This document shows, piece by piece, positions 1-10,627 of a stretch of DNA of 64,000 bases. The notes below the pieces were generated by a model. That model was given only the letters and a program-made list of their open reading frames with translations, was not told the DNA's origin and made no database searches. Position 1 is the first letter of the stretch. Each line of letters begins with the position of its first letter. The position numbers and the translations under genes are program-made. Location: assembly GCA_010015805.1 (NCBI GenBank), contig ML978131.1, positions 1,044,575 through 1,108,574 of the forward strand, written 5' to 3'. This stretch comes from Rhizodiscina lignyota (taxonomy: Eukaryota > Ascomycota > Dothideomycetes > Aulographales > Rhizodiscinaceae).

Positions 1-757
1 GGTTGGAAACGACGCCGTTGAGCATCCTGGCGCGTGCGGCGTGGCTTACTCACGGTGACTATCAAATGCCGCGGCGTGTTCGAGAAGACGAGGCGGTCGT
101 GATGGCGTCCCAGCGAGCAGCTCGCACTGATGGCGAGAGGGAGCAGCGCGGTGGGGTGAGCGCTGGGCGCAGCGTCACGGGTGAAGCGGAAGGGCAGCAC
201 GATATCGGTGGAGACTGTGCGACTCTCATAGAGCATTGGTGTTGGAGTCGTTGGGTGTTTGGCACGTCGTCTGCAGAGGCGCAGCTGCCTGTATTGAGGC
301 AGATTCATTGGGTCTAGACCGGTCTGCACGTTCACTCGCATGTTCTGCACGGACGCCATGCCCGACCTGCACCACAGCACACACGCTCTTTTCTGCGCTC
401 CATGGCCCGCTCACTGACTTTCTTTTCCGACAGCAGACGACCGGATCACGTCTGGCTTGCTGCTGTTCACGGCATTTCCTCGCTGAAACACCGCGCGCTG
501 ACTGTCGAGCCCGCTCACTTCACTCGTTCGCAAACACGCCCACGCTCAAGCACTCTCTTAACGCGTCACACGCCCGCGCCTTATCAAACCCGGCATTGCA
601 GTTTCACGACATTACGATTCCTGGAAGCAAAGGCTCGCCGCGCAGCAGTCGTTCGTCGGATGTTATCCTACGCGTCAGCCAGCCTCTATCTCATGACGCT
701 GGCTGCGTAAAAGTCACACCTTCACCTCTTCTCTTCTACTCCGTCCCCGGGAAATCT
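1..757. other. Upstream region of the first gene (promoter and 5' leader)
   Basis: No gene can be supported here. The plus strand is open from about 236 into the gene that starts at 758, but that stretch begins without an ATG and reads as low-complexity Ser/Arg/His sequence. It is C- and CT-rich between about 340 and 750, as expected for a fungal 5' leader. Confidence 0.5.
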
Positions 758-2669
758 ATGACCGATCCGCAGCTTCCGCTGGATAAGCCCAGCAAAGCTG
801 CCTCTGCAAATGCTCTCCGGCTTTCAGACCTAGCATTCCCATTATCTGCGATTGGCCGGCTCCCAGTCGCGACTCCAGACGATGGCACTCTGTCCCACCA
901 CTCCTCGCCTGGATCAGAGCGGCATCACGCTCTGCTTGAGAGCGCGTTCCCGCCGTCCCTGTATCCTGATGCTCCCGCAATGATAGGCTCGCTGAGCTTA
1001 AATAGCACACCCACCCCATCAAAAGAATTGCGCGATCTGTCTCTTCCAGCAGCGGTAGGGGCGGATATTCCTAATGATATGACTCCTACAAGTTCAGCGG
1101 TTGCAAGACGTTCTCTCAGGTTACCGTCTTTCGAGGCTCTTGGCATAGCAGCTCCACATCCAGATCGCAAATGGAACAACTCTGGCGATTTCAGTTTGGT
1201 AGGAGCTGGGCCACTATCAAATGCTGGAGATCCTCTTCATATCCTGAGTCCGCGTATTGAGGCATCAGCGCGAAGATATTCACTCTCTCATCCCGAAGAT
1301 GCTCCGACTCAAGCGTGTGAATCAAATCGCAAGCAAATTTCCCATTATGTCACCACATTCACTCCTCCAGAGGACGCTAAACTCCCAAAGTGGCCGCCTG
1401 GTGCCTACGCCAACGTCAAAACTGCGGCCATGGAATCTCCTGCACAATCAGACCAAGAACATACAACTCCCAACATGGCAGCTCCCGGCAGCAGCGAGGC
1501 TCCAGCTGGCCCACAAGGCTTATCAGAGCAACTTTCGAATTTGTCGATTCCAGATAGGAGCTGGCTTGATGGTGGTGTTCAAGTTTTGCGTAAGTTTAGA
1601 TCTCCACGCATATTCGCCTGGAGCACGATCGATCTCGCTAACAGATCATACAGTGGATAACATCGACTTCGCCAGCGCCGAGCTGAACCCGTTAAAAGTC
1701 CTCTCGCATGCTCTCCCTTCCCCCTCGGTCACCGGTCACGCCTTTCCTCGAATCATCAACCGCATCTTGGAGCAGCTTGCTCCAAAACCGACAACCTGGG
1801 TCAACGTGTTTCACGCAGTCCCAGGCCGCTTCAACCTCGTCGATCTCCCAACTTCCCCGCCAACCACGCCAGGTAACCCCAATGAAGGAGAAGATTACTT
1901 CACGACAAAGGTATTTGATAGCGCAGTTCCAGTATCCGACTACGCGAGCGAAGCCGTTCCCATACCGAGGTCTCCAAGACCTGCCGTGCCTCCCGGCAGC
2001 ATCAATGTCGCGATCGTCGAGCGCTACATTCCACCGCCATCACCAACTGAGGTCTCGCGCCTCTTCGATCAGACTGGCCGCTCCATTCTCAGCGACCGCC
2101 TTGTCGAGCTCTCGCCGAACAACGGCCTTCTCTTCTTCGTGTATCCGACTAAAACAGGCGGCAAGACCTTCGTGACCGAGTATCTTGGCCCTGTTCTAGA
2201 GCCTCTCCTGCGCTCCATGTCAATCATCAACGAGCTCTCCTCCGACCTGGGCTCTTCACTCCACCACATGGCCGCGGCCGATCACATGACATCGTACGCC
2301 GAACTCGCCGCCTCCGTCGAACACTTCTGCCGCCAGCTCTCGACGTCCAGCAACGCGCTCAGCCGCTTCCATCCGGACCGCAAGACGAGCTATTCAATAA
2401 TCTACTCGTCGAAAGAGGAAGTGGCTATCAGCCGAGAGGACTGGTCCGCCAACTGGTGGATCAAGCAGGAGAAGCCGCGCGTGCGGCAGATCGTCGGCAA
2501 GTACTTCCGGCTGAGCCACAAGATGCCGGCCGACGCGGAAGAGGTGATCCCGACCGCCATGATACAAGAGATTCTGGATGGTGTGGCGAGCAAGAGCCAG
2601 CCGAACGCGCGGCCGAGAGGGGGGATTGAGGTGGGCGTGTTCGTGATCAAGAAGAGCACGGCGGTGTGA
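758..2669 (+). CDS. Conserved-looking fungal protein of unknown function, two exons
   Basis: I do not recognise the family. The model is join(758..1589,1654..2669), 615 aa. The start is the first ATG in good context (MTDPQLPLDK); the open frame extends further 5' but without an ATG. The 64-nt intron has a GTAAGT donor, a GCTAAC branch site and a CAG acceptor, and joins the frames as VQVL-LDNIDF. An alternative AG nine bases upstream also keeps frame. The N-terminal ~270 residues are Ser/Pro-rich and probably disordered. The second exon looks like a folded globular domain (runs such as FPRIINRILEQLAPKPTTWV and GLLFFVYPTKTGGKTF), and the protein ends in a beta-rich tail. No signal peptide or membrane helix is visible. 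The gene is probably real because the frame is conserved through the splice; its function is unknown. Confidence 0.7.
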
Positions 2670-3863
2670 AGGGGGGAGACTTCACGAAGGCATGAAGGCG
2701 TTGCGGTTGGGATTCTAGTGAGCATCTAAGTGACGATTCATGTCACTTTAAATGACGATAGGGGAGGGACATAGCGCTGGAGCAATGGATTTCGGCGAGC
2801 ATGGAGGTGTCTGGTGTCTACAAACGACGCCAAATTTAGTAAGCACTGCAAAGCAGTGATTTTTTCAATGAGCGTGAAAGTATCTGCTCATTCAAGGTTC
2901 TCTTCTTTTCTCCTTTTGACTCACCGTGAATGAAGCAATGGTCTGAATGACGTATGAATGCGACGCGCAAAGATTTCAACTTTTTCACATACATGGCAAG
3001 GGCGCTCCGGAAATGGGAAAGAGGGCTCCCGACTTAGGGATACTGCATGGACACACTTTTTCGTATTGAAGTAATGGAAGCTGGCTTTTTTCTTCGGTTC
3101 TTTGCTCAGATGTACATAATACCCACTTGTAGCTGAGTTTAGCCATTATATGAATGGAGCTGGGAGATCTGCGATTTCACTGTACCCAAGGTGACGAAAG
3201 AGCTGAGGCATAGCTGTAATGTATGGAGCTGTTATAGAGCACAGCCATTGGCGTAAAGACGGGTTAGATTCTGCGAAGTCGGACAAGCGCGACGAGTACG
3301 ATCTGAAGCTTCTTCAAGCAGACTTTCAGCGACGCTACCGATTTCGGTGAAGAGAGCAAAACACGTAACCATACCCATATTAGGCTGCTTGACTTCACCA
3401 GTATCCAAGGTGCTCCTGTGGCAAACCTGGCAAACATCGGACCTGCGACCTTTCAAGAACATTATCACCGTAAATCCAGCTCTGTACCTTGAGCAAATGA
3501 AGAGGGAAGACGCCCGGCAAGGCGTATGCGATAAAAAGGAGCTCAACAAGTGCATCTCGACATTCGAAGCTACGCAATGTACTCCATGAACGGGAGGGAG
3601 AATCTCGGCGAACTGAGCAAGGAAGATCTCACTCAGCGTGGCTTTCACATAGTCAATGATACCTTTGAATGTCAACTGTATTCATTGAAACTGCGTGCTC
3701 GTGCTAATACTGCCTAAAGCATGCTACATAAGCTTTAAGAGATACTTTTACTTGTGCTTGAGAGTGAAATTCCTCTATTCTGTACTTATTCGACTCCGTC
3801 AAGCTCAGCTATATCGTCACATTTAGGGCAATGAAAATGGTCGAGATCATGTACTTGCGTAAT
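2670..3863. other. Intergenic stretch, one doubtful minus-strand frame
   Basis: A minus-strand open frame at 3232-3675 (147 codons, no ATG at its head) is the only long frame. Its C-terminal part has a faint resemblance to the tail of the 322-aa protein at 4180-5148, so it could be a still older duplicate, but I cannot support that firmly. The rest is 3' flank of the first gene and unremarkable sequence. Confidence 0.3.
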
Positions 3864-4142
3864 CTAGTTCTCTTCGAGCTTCATCTCAAGGAATGCGTCC
3901 CACAGCGGACTAATTACAAACCGCTGGCATTTCAACATCAGGCGCCTCTTGCAGCTTCCAACGAGGGTCCCGCAGAGATTTTCCGCAACCATATCAACCA
4001 ACTCGATCAGCAGACGCCCGGCAATGTCTCCGGCGCCAAACGCAAGAGGCTCGCACGTCGATACTGCAACAGGAGAGCGAAACACGTTGCCAAGGAATAG
4101 AGCGCGTTGTCCTGTGGCTAAAACCCACGTCGGCCGTGACAC
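3864..4142 (-). pseudogene. Decayed partial duplicate of the neighbouring 322-aa protein gene (C-terminal part)
   Basis: The plus-strand sequence from about 3876 to 4085 aligns with about 4260 to 4476, the 3' end of the adjacent minus-strand gene. Clear landmarks are the ATCTCAAG..CGCCTCCCA-like segment near 3890 and the cacacGTCGATACTGCAACAGG-like segment near 4056, matched by CGCCGATACTGCAGCAGG near 4449. In protein terms SPLWDAFLEMKLEEN matches DALWEAFLEIKFERD. The copy has lost the N-terminal two thirds, has a small deletion between the two conserved blocks and no longer keeps one frame throughout. It is a tandem, same-orientation relic and very unlikely to make a functional product. Confidence 0.65.
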
Positions 4143-4179
4143 ATCAGAACAATCAGAGCTGTTGGTCGGTTCACTGTAT

Positions 4180-5148
4180 CTAGCGCACGAAATATTTGTG
4201 CGGACGCAGGGGTTGGTTCAGTGTACCCTCGAGATTGTCAATCGTGGCAGCCCAATCCCTCTCAAACTTTATCTCAAGAAACGCCTCCCAAAGTGCGTCC
4301 TCCTTCTCTGAGTCCATCGACATGCCTGGATGCTTCTGCACCTCACGCGTCCCGAGGACATCCTCCAGCACTAGGTCGATCAGCTCGTTCGGTAGACGAG
4401 TCTGTGACAGCAACGTCTCCCGCGCCACACGCAAGACAATCGCACGCCGATACTGCAGCAGGAAGATGAAGCAGCGCTTAAGCTGATACTTGAGCATGTA
4501 ATCCTTTGGAACACTGCACACCGACGCGAAAAGTGTCGGTGGTCCAATCTCATTGGAAACGAACATGTGCGCCGCGCTCTGCTCGCCGAAGCGTCTCCAC
4601 TGCACCACTGCGCGTGGGTGTTGCCTCTCCGCTATCCTCTTTAGCTCTTCGATGTATCGCAGGGGGTCCCACTTGTCACCATCTGTAACCCAGATACGCT
4701 GCCCACAGTCGATCATGACCTGATCCAGGGCTGTATCCCACATTCCAGGCGCTATCTTGAGGCACCAGAGGAGCTCGAACACGAGGCGCCCATGACGAGG
4801 GGTAGAGAGTAGTTGTAGAAGTAACTTGACAATTCGAGATCGTGCCTCCATGGCTCCGGTGCCGTAAGTCATCACCTCCCGTACATCCAGGAGGAAATCG
4901 TCGGCTGGGATTCTTCGTGCGAGACTTGAGGTCTGACTGAGGAAGTTGAGGCTTCGGCAGATACGATCTTCTTGCAATTGTGTCATTTCTTGCTGCTGTG
5001 CGAGTCCATCACCAGTCTCATCGTCAGTTTGGTCGCTGGACGTCTGTGACGCGTTCAAAGTTAGCAAAGAGGAAGAGTTGTTTGGTGGAGTATCGATACG
5101 AACAGGAGTAGTATGATCATCTTTAATTTCAGAGGGTAACGATCGCAT
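4180..5148 (-). CDS. F-box-like protein of unknown function
   Basis: A single-exon gene of 322 aa with an ATG start (MRSLPSEIKD). The first ~70 residues are polar and Ser/Thr/Gln-rich. The middle is helical (residues ~80-230). Near the C terminus the segment TRLPNELIDLVLEDVLGTRE resembles the LPxEL.. core of fungal F-box-like domains, although it is usually N-terminal in those proteins, so the assignment is weak. It has no signal peptide or membrane span. A decayed partial copy lies directly downstream at 3864-4142, suggesting a family prone to local duplication. The function is unknown; an SCF adaptor role would be only an inference. Confidence 0.65.
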   Translation of the reverse strand: MRSLPSEIKDDHTTPVRIDTPPNNSSSLLTLNASQTSSDQTDDETGDGLAQQQEMTQLQEDRICRSLNFLSQTSSLARRIPADDFLLDVREVMTYGTGAMEARSRIVKLLLQLLSTPRHGRLVFELLWCLKIAPGMWDTALDQVMIDCGQRIWVTDGDKWDPLRYIEELKRIAERQHPRAVVQWRRFGEQSAAHMFVSNEIGPPTLFASVCSVPKDYMLKYQLKRCFIFLLQYRRAIVLRVARETLLSQTRLPNELIDLVLEDVLGTREVQKHPGMSMDSEKEDALWEAFLEIKFERDWAATIDNLEGTLNQPLRPHKYFVR

Positions 5149-5229
5149 GGTAATTCTCGTCCTTTTTGATGTAGAACAGATGGCTATTTTGTGATCGTGA
5201 TAGGGTAGGGCAGCCAGAGCTGTTTAAAA

Positions 5230-5253
5230 GGTGGGTAGGTGGGTAGGTGGGTG
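5230..5253. repeat. Short tandem repeat, (GGTGGGTA)3
   Basis: Three tandem copies of an 8-bp unit, GGTGGGTA, in the upstream region of the 322-aa protein gene. Confidence 0.9.
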
Positions 5254-5810
5254 CCATGATCAATGGGAATGAGAAGGATTGTCGTACAAACGGGTGGCTG
5301 CATGAAGCACTTGCACTGCAGAAGCGAAGCTCATCTCATTGGCAACGCCATCTGCTGCTCATCCCTGCAGGATAATCGACATCTTAGCGCAATTCCTCCA
5401 TAGATTATCAGATGAACAAACGACTTCGTCTGGATCAGATATGAATCTAAGTACTTACGATCTGCATTCCTTGCGATGGGTATGCCATTTTGCATTGCTC
5501 GAAGACTTCATTCTTATTCCGCCTGCAGCAAAGACGGGGAGTCCATAAGCAGCTTGATACTGCGCATATTGTTCGTGCATATGACGGGTCACAAATCTGA
5601 ACTCCACATTCATTTGCCACATCGCCGCATGGAGGAAGGTGGACGTGCATATTATTGTGCGTCTTACGGGTCGAATCACAGTCGACCGTAGATTTTTCGC
5701 GGTCCCAGTTGCGGAAATTCGACTCTGCATCGCATACTCCTGTCGTGTTTCATGAGAAGGGCCGACTCGCACTGTTGAAAATAGATGGAGTTCCCATCAC
5801 TGAGCAGAGC

Positions 5811-7589
5811 TCATATAAACGGTGGCGGAACTCCAAACTTCTGAAACGCCAAATATCGACAATCAATCCGATCCTCCTTCTTCCGCTGCTCATCCAGCAC
5901 GCCTTGCAGCAAGTCTGCAGCATACTCGCTGCGGCAGATTGCACTGCGCACCTCGCGCAAGCGCGAAATCGCCCACGCCCCGCTCTCTTCGTCGGTAGCT
6001 TCGAGTCCGTAGAAGAAGATCGGCCACATGAAGCCTGCGTCAACTTTTCCGTCGTTCCGCTCCACGGTCTTCTCCACGATAGAGCGCAGTTGCTTCATAC
6101 CGTCAACAGCCTCCGGGGTGGGGTTGCGCCATGAGCCCTGACCAGCCGCCCGACAAAGGTCGACGAGCTCGTTCCAATACGCACAGCTGATTAGGTCGAC
6201 GAGGTTGGAGAGCTGCTCGACAACTTCGGTCTGCCCCTGGAACAGACTGCGGATGTTGCCGACTGTGAGGCGGAGAGAGCTGGGCCGCTGCTGCCAGATG
6301 GCGTAGATATTCTTGCGTATCTGCATAGCAGCTTGGTCCACCTCGACTTCGTCGGTTGGCGATCCACGTGAGCGGTGGTGTCGATTCAGTCCGCAGCACT
6401 GGTATCCAATGTCCTGGATCTGGACGTAAAACTCGAAGAGCTGGCCTGACAAACTATCGAATAAGATGGCCCACGGCGTCGGATTGGGGTCGATTTGGAT
6501 TAAGCTTGGTGTTGGCGCACTATTGCCGTGGGACATGAGAATGTTGTGTACCTTGACGGATAAGAGGCCGCGTCCACCGAGATGCAAGGCCTTAGTATGG
6601 AAGATTTTCAGCCAGGCCTCGATCCTGCAGGCAACCGGCGGCCACGGCCTTATTGGAGCCCACTTCTCGAGGAAGTCGACAAAGGTTCCTTCTGCTTTTA
6701 GAGTGATGGATACTGTCTCTTGCTGAGCCACGACCTCGAAGCAGCACAGCAGGAAGGTCACGAGGAGAACGGGTTCGAGGTTCTGGAGGTGATGCTCGCT
6801 TTCCAACATGGTAGCGAATTGTGCCTTTGCTACATGGTACTGAGACATTGCCTTCGTAGTGTCCTGTCTGGCAGATTCTGCTTCGTAGAGCGTCTCCACG
6901 CAGTAGACGGCGGCAAGCACAACCGCATTCTGGCGAGCAATATCCACCGCAATACGTTTCACCCTTGACCAATTGGCACTGTCGAACGGAGTGATGAACG
7001 GCGGGTCAACATGATCCAGGAAGTAGGCGAAGGAGTTCGGATTCGGGATATACGACAACGGCGTCGGACTCCCTGCCTCCAAGTTGCTGAACGGCGAATA
7101 TAGGACAAAGTCCCCAGGGCCACCGGGTTGTATGTGCATCGGCGTGAGGCTCACGTCCTGCGCAGTGCTGTACATGTCCGGCAAAGTCCCGACGCCGAGT
7201 GCGCCGCCATTCGACGTGACATTCGGCACGCCGAACGGGGTCGCGACTGGAATGTTTGCATCCGGATGACTACTGAAGGCGAAGTGTGGTGGCGCTGACT
7301 GCATTGCCGAGCCTCCTCCATCGCCGGCCGCACCACCAGACTCGGAGGCGTCGCCCGTGCTGCTTGAATAGGATTCTATCCTCTGCGGCGAGCTGCTGCT
7401 CTGGTTGAAGACGCACACGCGCCCCAGGCGCTCGCAGTTCCAGCAGCTCGGTCGGCGTTCATCGCACTTGACCTTGCGCTTCCTGCATGTGAGGCATCCC
7501 GTGCGGACCCTGGTCCGCGGCACGACGGTGGGCTGTGGAGTGGACGATGTGTTCGCACTCCAGGGCTGCTGTACCAGATGCGCGTTCAT
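5811..7589 (-). CDS. Zn2Cys6 binuclear-cluster transcription factor
   Basis: A 592-aa fungal-type regulator encoded by one exon. The DNA-binding cluster is near the N terminus: Cys32-x2-Cys35-x6-Cys42-x6-Cys49-x2-Cys52-x6-Cys59, within TGCLTCRKRKVKCDERRPSC, which also holds the basic recognition segment. A Ser/Gly-rich linker follows (residues ~65-110). The remaining ~450 residues are helical and match the general layout of the fungal-specific regulatory domain of the Fungal_trans_2 type. The start at 7589 is the first ATG; the frame stays open another 49 codons upstream but begins only with TTG. The target pathway cannot be told from the sequence: the neighbours are an F-box-like gene and SSU72, neither an obvious regulon partner. 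It acts in the nucleus by family analogy. Confidence 0.9.
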   Translation of the reverse strand: MNAHLVQQPWSANTSSTPQPTVVPRTRVRTGCLTCRKRKVKCDERRPSCWNCERLGRVCVFNQSSSSPQRIESYSSSTGDASESGGAAGDGGGSAMQSAPPHFAFSSHPDANIPVATPFGVPNVTSNGGALGVGTLPDMYSTAQDVSLTPMHIQPGGPGDFVLYSPFSNLEAGSPTPLSYIPNPNSFAYFLDHVDPPFITPFDSANWSRVKRIAVDIARQNAVVLAAVYCVETLYEAESARQDTTKAMSQYHVAKAQFATMLESEHHLQNLEPVLLVTFLLCCFEVVAQQETVSITLKAEGTFVDFLEKWAPIRPWPPVACRIEAWLKIFHTKALHLGGRGLLSVKVHNILMSHGNSAPTPSLIQIDPNPTPWAILFDSLSGQLFEFYVQIQDIGYQCCGLNRHHRSRGSPTDEVEVDQAAMQIRKNIYAIWQQRPSSLRLTVGNIRSLFQGQTEVVEQLSNLVDLISCAYWNELVDLCRAAGQGSWRNPTPEAVDGMKQLRSIVEKTVERNDGKVDAGFMWPIFFYGLEATDEESGAWAISRLREVRSAICRSEYAADLLQGVLDEQRKKEDRIDCRYLAFQKFGVPPPFI

Positions 7590-8038
7590 GAGGCGGCGGC
7601 AGTCTGCGCATCTTCTGCGTGTGTTGGAGGCCTTTACATCGGACGGACACAATGACGTCGGGCGTGAGCAGGAATCAGATGGTGCGGCGTGTTGCGGCCA
7701 AGCTGTCTGGTGGCCCGTGGCAGTCCCCAACACCAATTTCGAGTGCGATGCGGTTAGCGGTTTAGCCTAGAGCGACGCGTCACGTGGAGATTGTTCAGCT
7801 CGAGTCAGCGGAGACCCTGGTGGCATGCAAGGTACCACAGTACCTCATTGGGCCTGTTTACGCACGTGTGATGGGTATCTCAATTCGCGATGTGGAATAC
7901 GCAGGTGTATATGTAGACGCGCAGCTGTACTCGGACCGAACCATCGCCAAAGCTCCGCCGAGATAGGCCCTCGACGCCCAGGAAAAGAAGCCCAACGCCA
8001 GCGCTATGCAAATGCGGAGCCGCAGCCCGAGTAGATCT
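7590..8038. promoter_or_regulatory. Region between SSU72 3' end and the Zn2Cys6 gene start
   Basis: About 450 bp holding the 3' flank of SSU72 and the promoter of the regulator gene. I see no further gene. Confidence 0.4.
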
Positions 8039-9183
8039 TCAGAACCACGCAAGCGTCCACAGCGCTGGCATGTTGGGCCATTTCTCCTGCCACTCTGCAA
8101 GAATATCTGGCACTCTCTCGTCAAAGCCCTGTCGTGCCGCTCCTCCCCCTTGCTCCCATGCTGCCGCGCCTGCCCTCTCTCTCTCTTCTTTTGCGGCATC
8201 GTTCAATCTATTAGCCAGATCCAGAATAGCCTTGCCTCCAACGAGTGCCTCCTCGTGGTTATCCTTGATGTCCACATTGAACACGTGGACTGGCCTGTTC
8301 AGCGGGCTGCCTCTATTCAGCAAATCCTCCACCACCGCATCCCAACATCTCTCTTCGCATGTGATGACCACGTCTACGATACCGCCTTCTGTACCTCTGG
8401 CACCCTTGTCTCCTATCGCAACATGCTCGAAGCGCGGTATACCAGGTTGCCAATTTTGCCATCGCTCCGGGAAGGACTTGATGTGCCGATTGCGATCGAG
8501 CATTGTCAGAAGGCCGTTCGCTTTGTAGAGACGTGGGTCTTTGGCTTGTAGCTCGTCGTGCATTGCTCCGTATGTCGTGCTGTTGAATGGGTAGACGTTC
8601 GGTTGGGATAACGATGGCCCCGGAAGACGGACAAGACTGCCTGTTCCGAAAGAGATGGTGGGATAATTACTTGAGAGCTGTAGATGTGCCTCCATTGATC
8701 TGACGGTCGTGAAGTTAGCAAGCTGTAAATGAATATGATATAAACCGAGTTAACTAAGCATCGTGATTTTGAATGAGCAAACGTAGCGAATACAAGACAT
8801 AAACCAGGCCCTGATATGGCAGAATCAGTCCAGCAGGGAAGGGCATTGCCAGGTTCGACAGAAGTAGTTCAAAGCGAATATTGACTTGTATTTGTGGACT
8901 ATCATACAAGCACACGAGGGTAAACACAAAATCCACGTAGAGATACAGCAACATGACGCTCGTCAATACAACCACTAGCATATCTCAGCATCACTCACCT
9001 GTTCTGATTGCTCGCACACACTGTGCAGAACTTCAGCTTGAATCCCCCTTCGTCCTTCGCTGGCTCTTCAGGCCGAGTGTCTGATGCCCCATCAAGCCCC
9101 ATTTGTGTCGAGTCTGGAACTGCTTCGATTGGCGGTGGGGGAGGTGGTGGAGGAGCGTGACGTCGACGCGGATCTAGTGACAT
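8039..9183 (-). CDS. SSU72: RNA polymerase II CTD phosphatase Ssu72
   Basis: The model is complement(join(8039..8699,8999..9183)), 281 aa. Ssu72 dephosphorylates Ser5-P (and Ser7-P) of the Rpb1 C-terminal repeat and belongs to the cleavage and polyadenylation factor. The phosphatase loop CASNQNR (Cys56...Arg62) fits CX5R and continues into SMEAH as in the family. [29 protein letters not shown] and [15 protein letters not shown] are further family blocks; the last holds the conserved Asp acting as general acid. The N terminus carries a Pro-rich extension with eight consecutive prolines (residues 11-18). The 299-nt intron (GTGAGT...CAG) splits the catalytic Arg codon after AG, and is long for this window. 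The protein has no transmembrane segment. The identification is firm; the exact N terminus is less certain. Confidence 0.95.
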
Positions 9184-10627
9184 GTTGGGCTTTTTGTTGC
9201 GATCGAGGTGTGGAATTCGAGATTTAGGAAGTAGCGATCGCGGCCGTGGAAGGCATGTGCGTAGCCAACGGGCTGAGCTAGATGTACTGCTTGATAAGTG
9301 TTAGTTTGGGGACCGAAGGCGCGCGCCTAAGAGAGAGAAGCAGATGTTGAGAGAGATCAGATGGTCAATTTGATAGTTGTGTCCTCACGGGTTGAGTACA
9401 ATAGGACAGCTCCAATAAGTTTGTCATCAAGGAAGAAGGCAGAAAGAGTTGGAACGCTTTCGGAGATAGAGAAGACACATGTCCACAGTACGTACAGTTA
9501 ATGTCCCCTTTTCCATCAATATTGTGGTGTGACAATGCGTAGTCTTGAAGGTGGAAACGAAGCCCTTGTGAGGTCGACACGAAAATGTGGTCGTGGGCAC
9601 ATAACCCTAACCCTACCAACGGACACAGAAAATGTTAGTTAGGGTTTTCACAACGGCCAACCCCTAACCATCGACCCAAACACCTTTCCAATATGTTAAC
9701 TAGGGTTTGGAGACCCTAGACACTAACAGCTCTGGTGGTGGCTCAGCATGAGTAGGGTTCTCAACCCCTATTCACCTCAGTCCAACCCACGCGGAACTCT
9801 TTCTGCCCACGCCCAACCACAATCACTGAACACGAAAGATCCGTCAGCTCGGCACTTGAGGGGATGCTTCTGTTCTTGAATTTGGAAATTATCGTTGCAG
9901 CTGACAAAGTGCTTCTATGACATAGAAGACTTCCGAGAATCCGAAGAATTCGGATGCATGCATCTCACTACCACTATCACCGAATTCATCGTCTGCGAGC
10001 CACATATCTCGAACTCATTTCACACAAAAGACCAAGGTTGAAGATGGATCCATCTTGCATTTTTTGTTACTCTTGTTCGAGCCTCCCCTACGCGAACAAG
10101 TATCTCGTTAGATCTCATGTAACAAAAGGAAAAAGGGAGTGTATCAGCCCGGGAACGGAGATGCGTCACCCAATTCTGCCGGCCGCTATGGAGTACATGA
10201 ATCCCAAGCTCTGCCAAACAAAAGAGAAGATCGCTGCTCTGCGTCATGCCATACCTCTGAAGACCTCCCAGTAGTTTGAACCCAGTCGCAGATTCCCAGA
10301 CTTCCAGACGTGTCGCTGTGCATAGTCAGAAGAGAAGAAGCCCACTCATGTTTCGCCGTGACCTGAACCATTCTGAGTGTGTGCCATCTGTCCTTTGCTC
10401 CGTTGCTGTGCTGCGCATGTCCAGACGCCTCCATGTTACCCGATTGATCGCATTTGACAAAGGAAAACCTGAAGTTTCAAAACAAGTTCTAAAAGCAGCC
10501 CCCACATGTGTTTTTCTGTTTGATCCTTTTGATCTTCTTGAGCACGATATTCCCTTCACATGACCTTAACTTGTCATAACTTGCCGATGAATGCCCCATT
10601 TCAGGACGAGAGAGATACTTGAGAGCA
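9184..10627. other. Intergenic region upstream of SSU72
   Basis: This holds the SSU72 promoter, including the telomere-like motif cluster listed separately, and the 3' flank of the FHA gene. A 106-codon plus-strand frame with ATG at 9954 exists, but it resembles nothing I know and I do not call it a gene. Confidence 0.4.
9603..9770. promoter_or_regulatory. Cluster of telomere-like (AACCCTA/TAGGGTT) motifs upstream of SSU72
   Basis: AACCCTAACCCTA occurs at 9603-9615, followed within 160 bp by TTAGTTAGGGTTTT (near 9634), CCCCTAACC (near 9661), AACTAGGGTTTGG (near 9697), GACCCTAG (near 9711), GTAGGGTT (near 9751) and ACCCCTA (near 9763). Both orientations are mixed. The nearest gene reading away is SSU72, whose start is about 420 bp away. 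Telobox elements are bound by Tbf1/TRF-like Myb proteins in fungi, so a regulatory role is a reasonable inference; a decayed interstitial telomere is the alternative. Confidence 0.5.

Noticed and set aside
236-757. N-terminal extension of the first gene by about 174 codons
   Set aside because: The open frame has no ATG at its head and reads as low-complexity sequence; the ATG at 758 opens more protein-like sequence.
7590-7736. 49-codon extension of the Zn2Cys6 protein
   Set aside because: It would start with TTG. The first ATG is at 7589, and the cluster then sits at the usual distance from the N terminus.
9603-9770. Scar of a chromosome-end fusion
   Set aside because: A head-to-head fusion should read TTAGGG then CCCTAA in long arrays. 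Here the first block is CCCTAA, the arrays are one or two units long, and orientations are mixed.
9954-10274. 106-codon plus-strand frame as a small gene
   Set aside because: It is His/Arg-rich at its head, has no recognisable domain, and there is no splice or context to support it.
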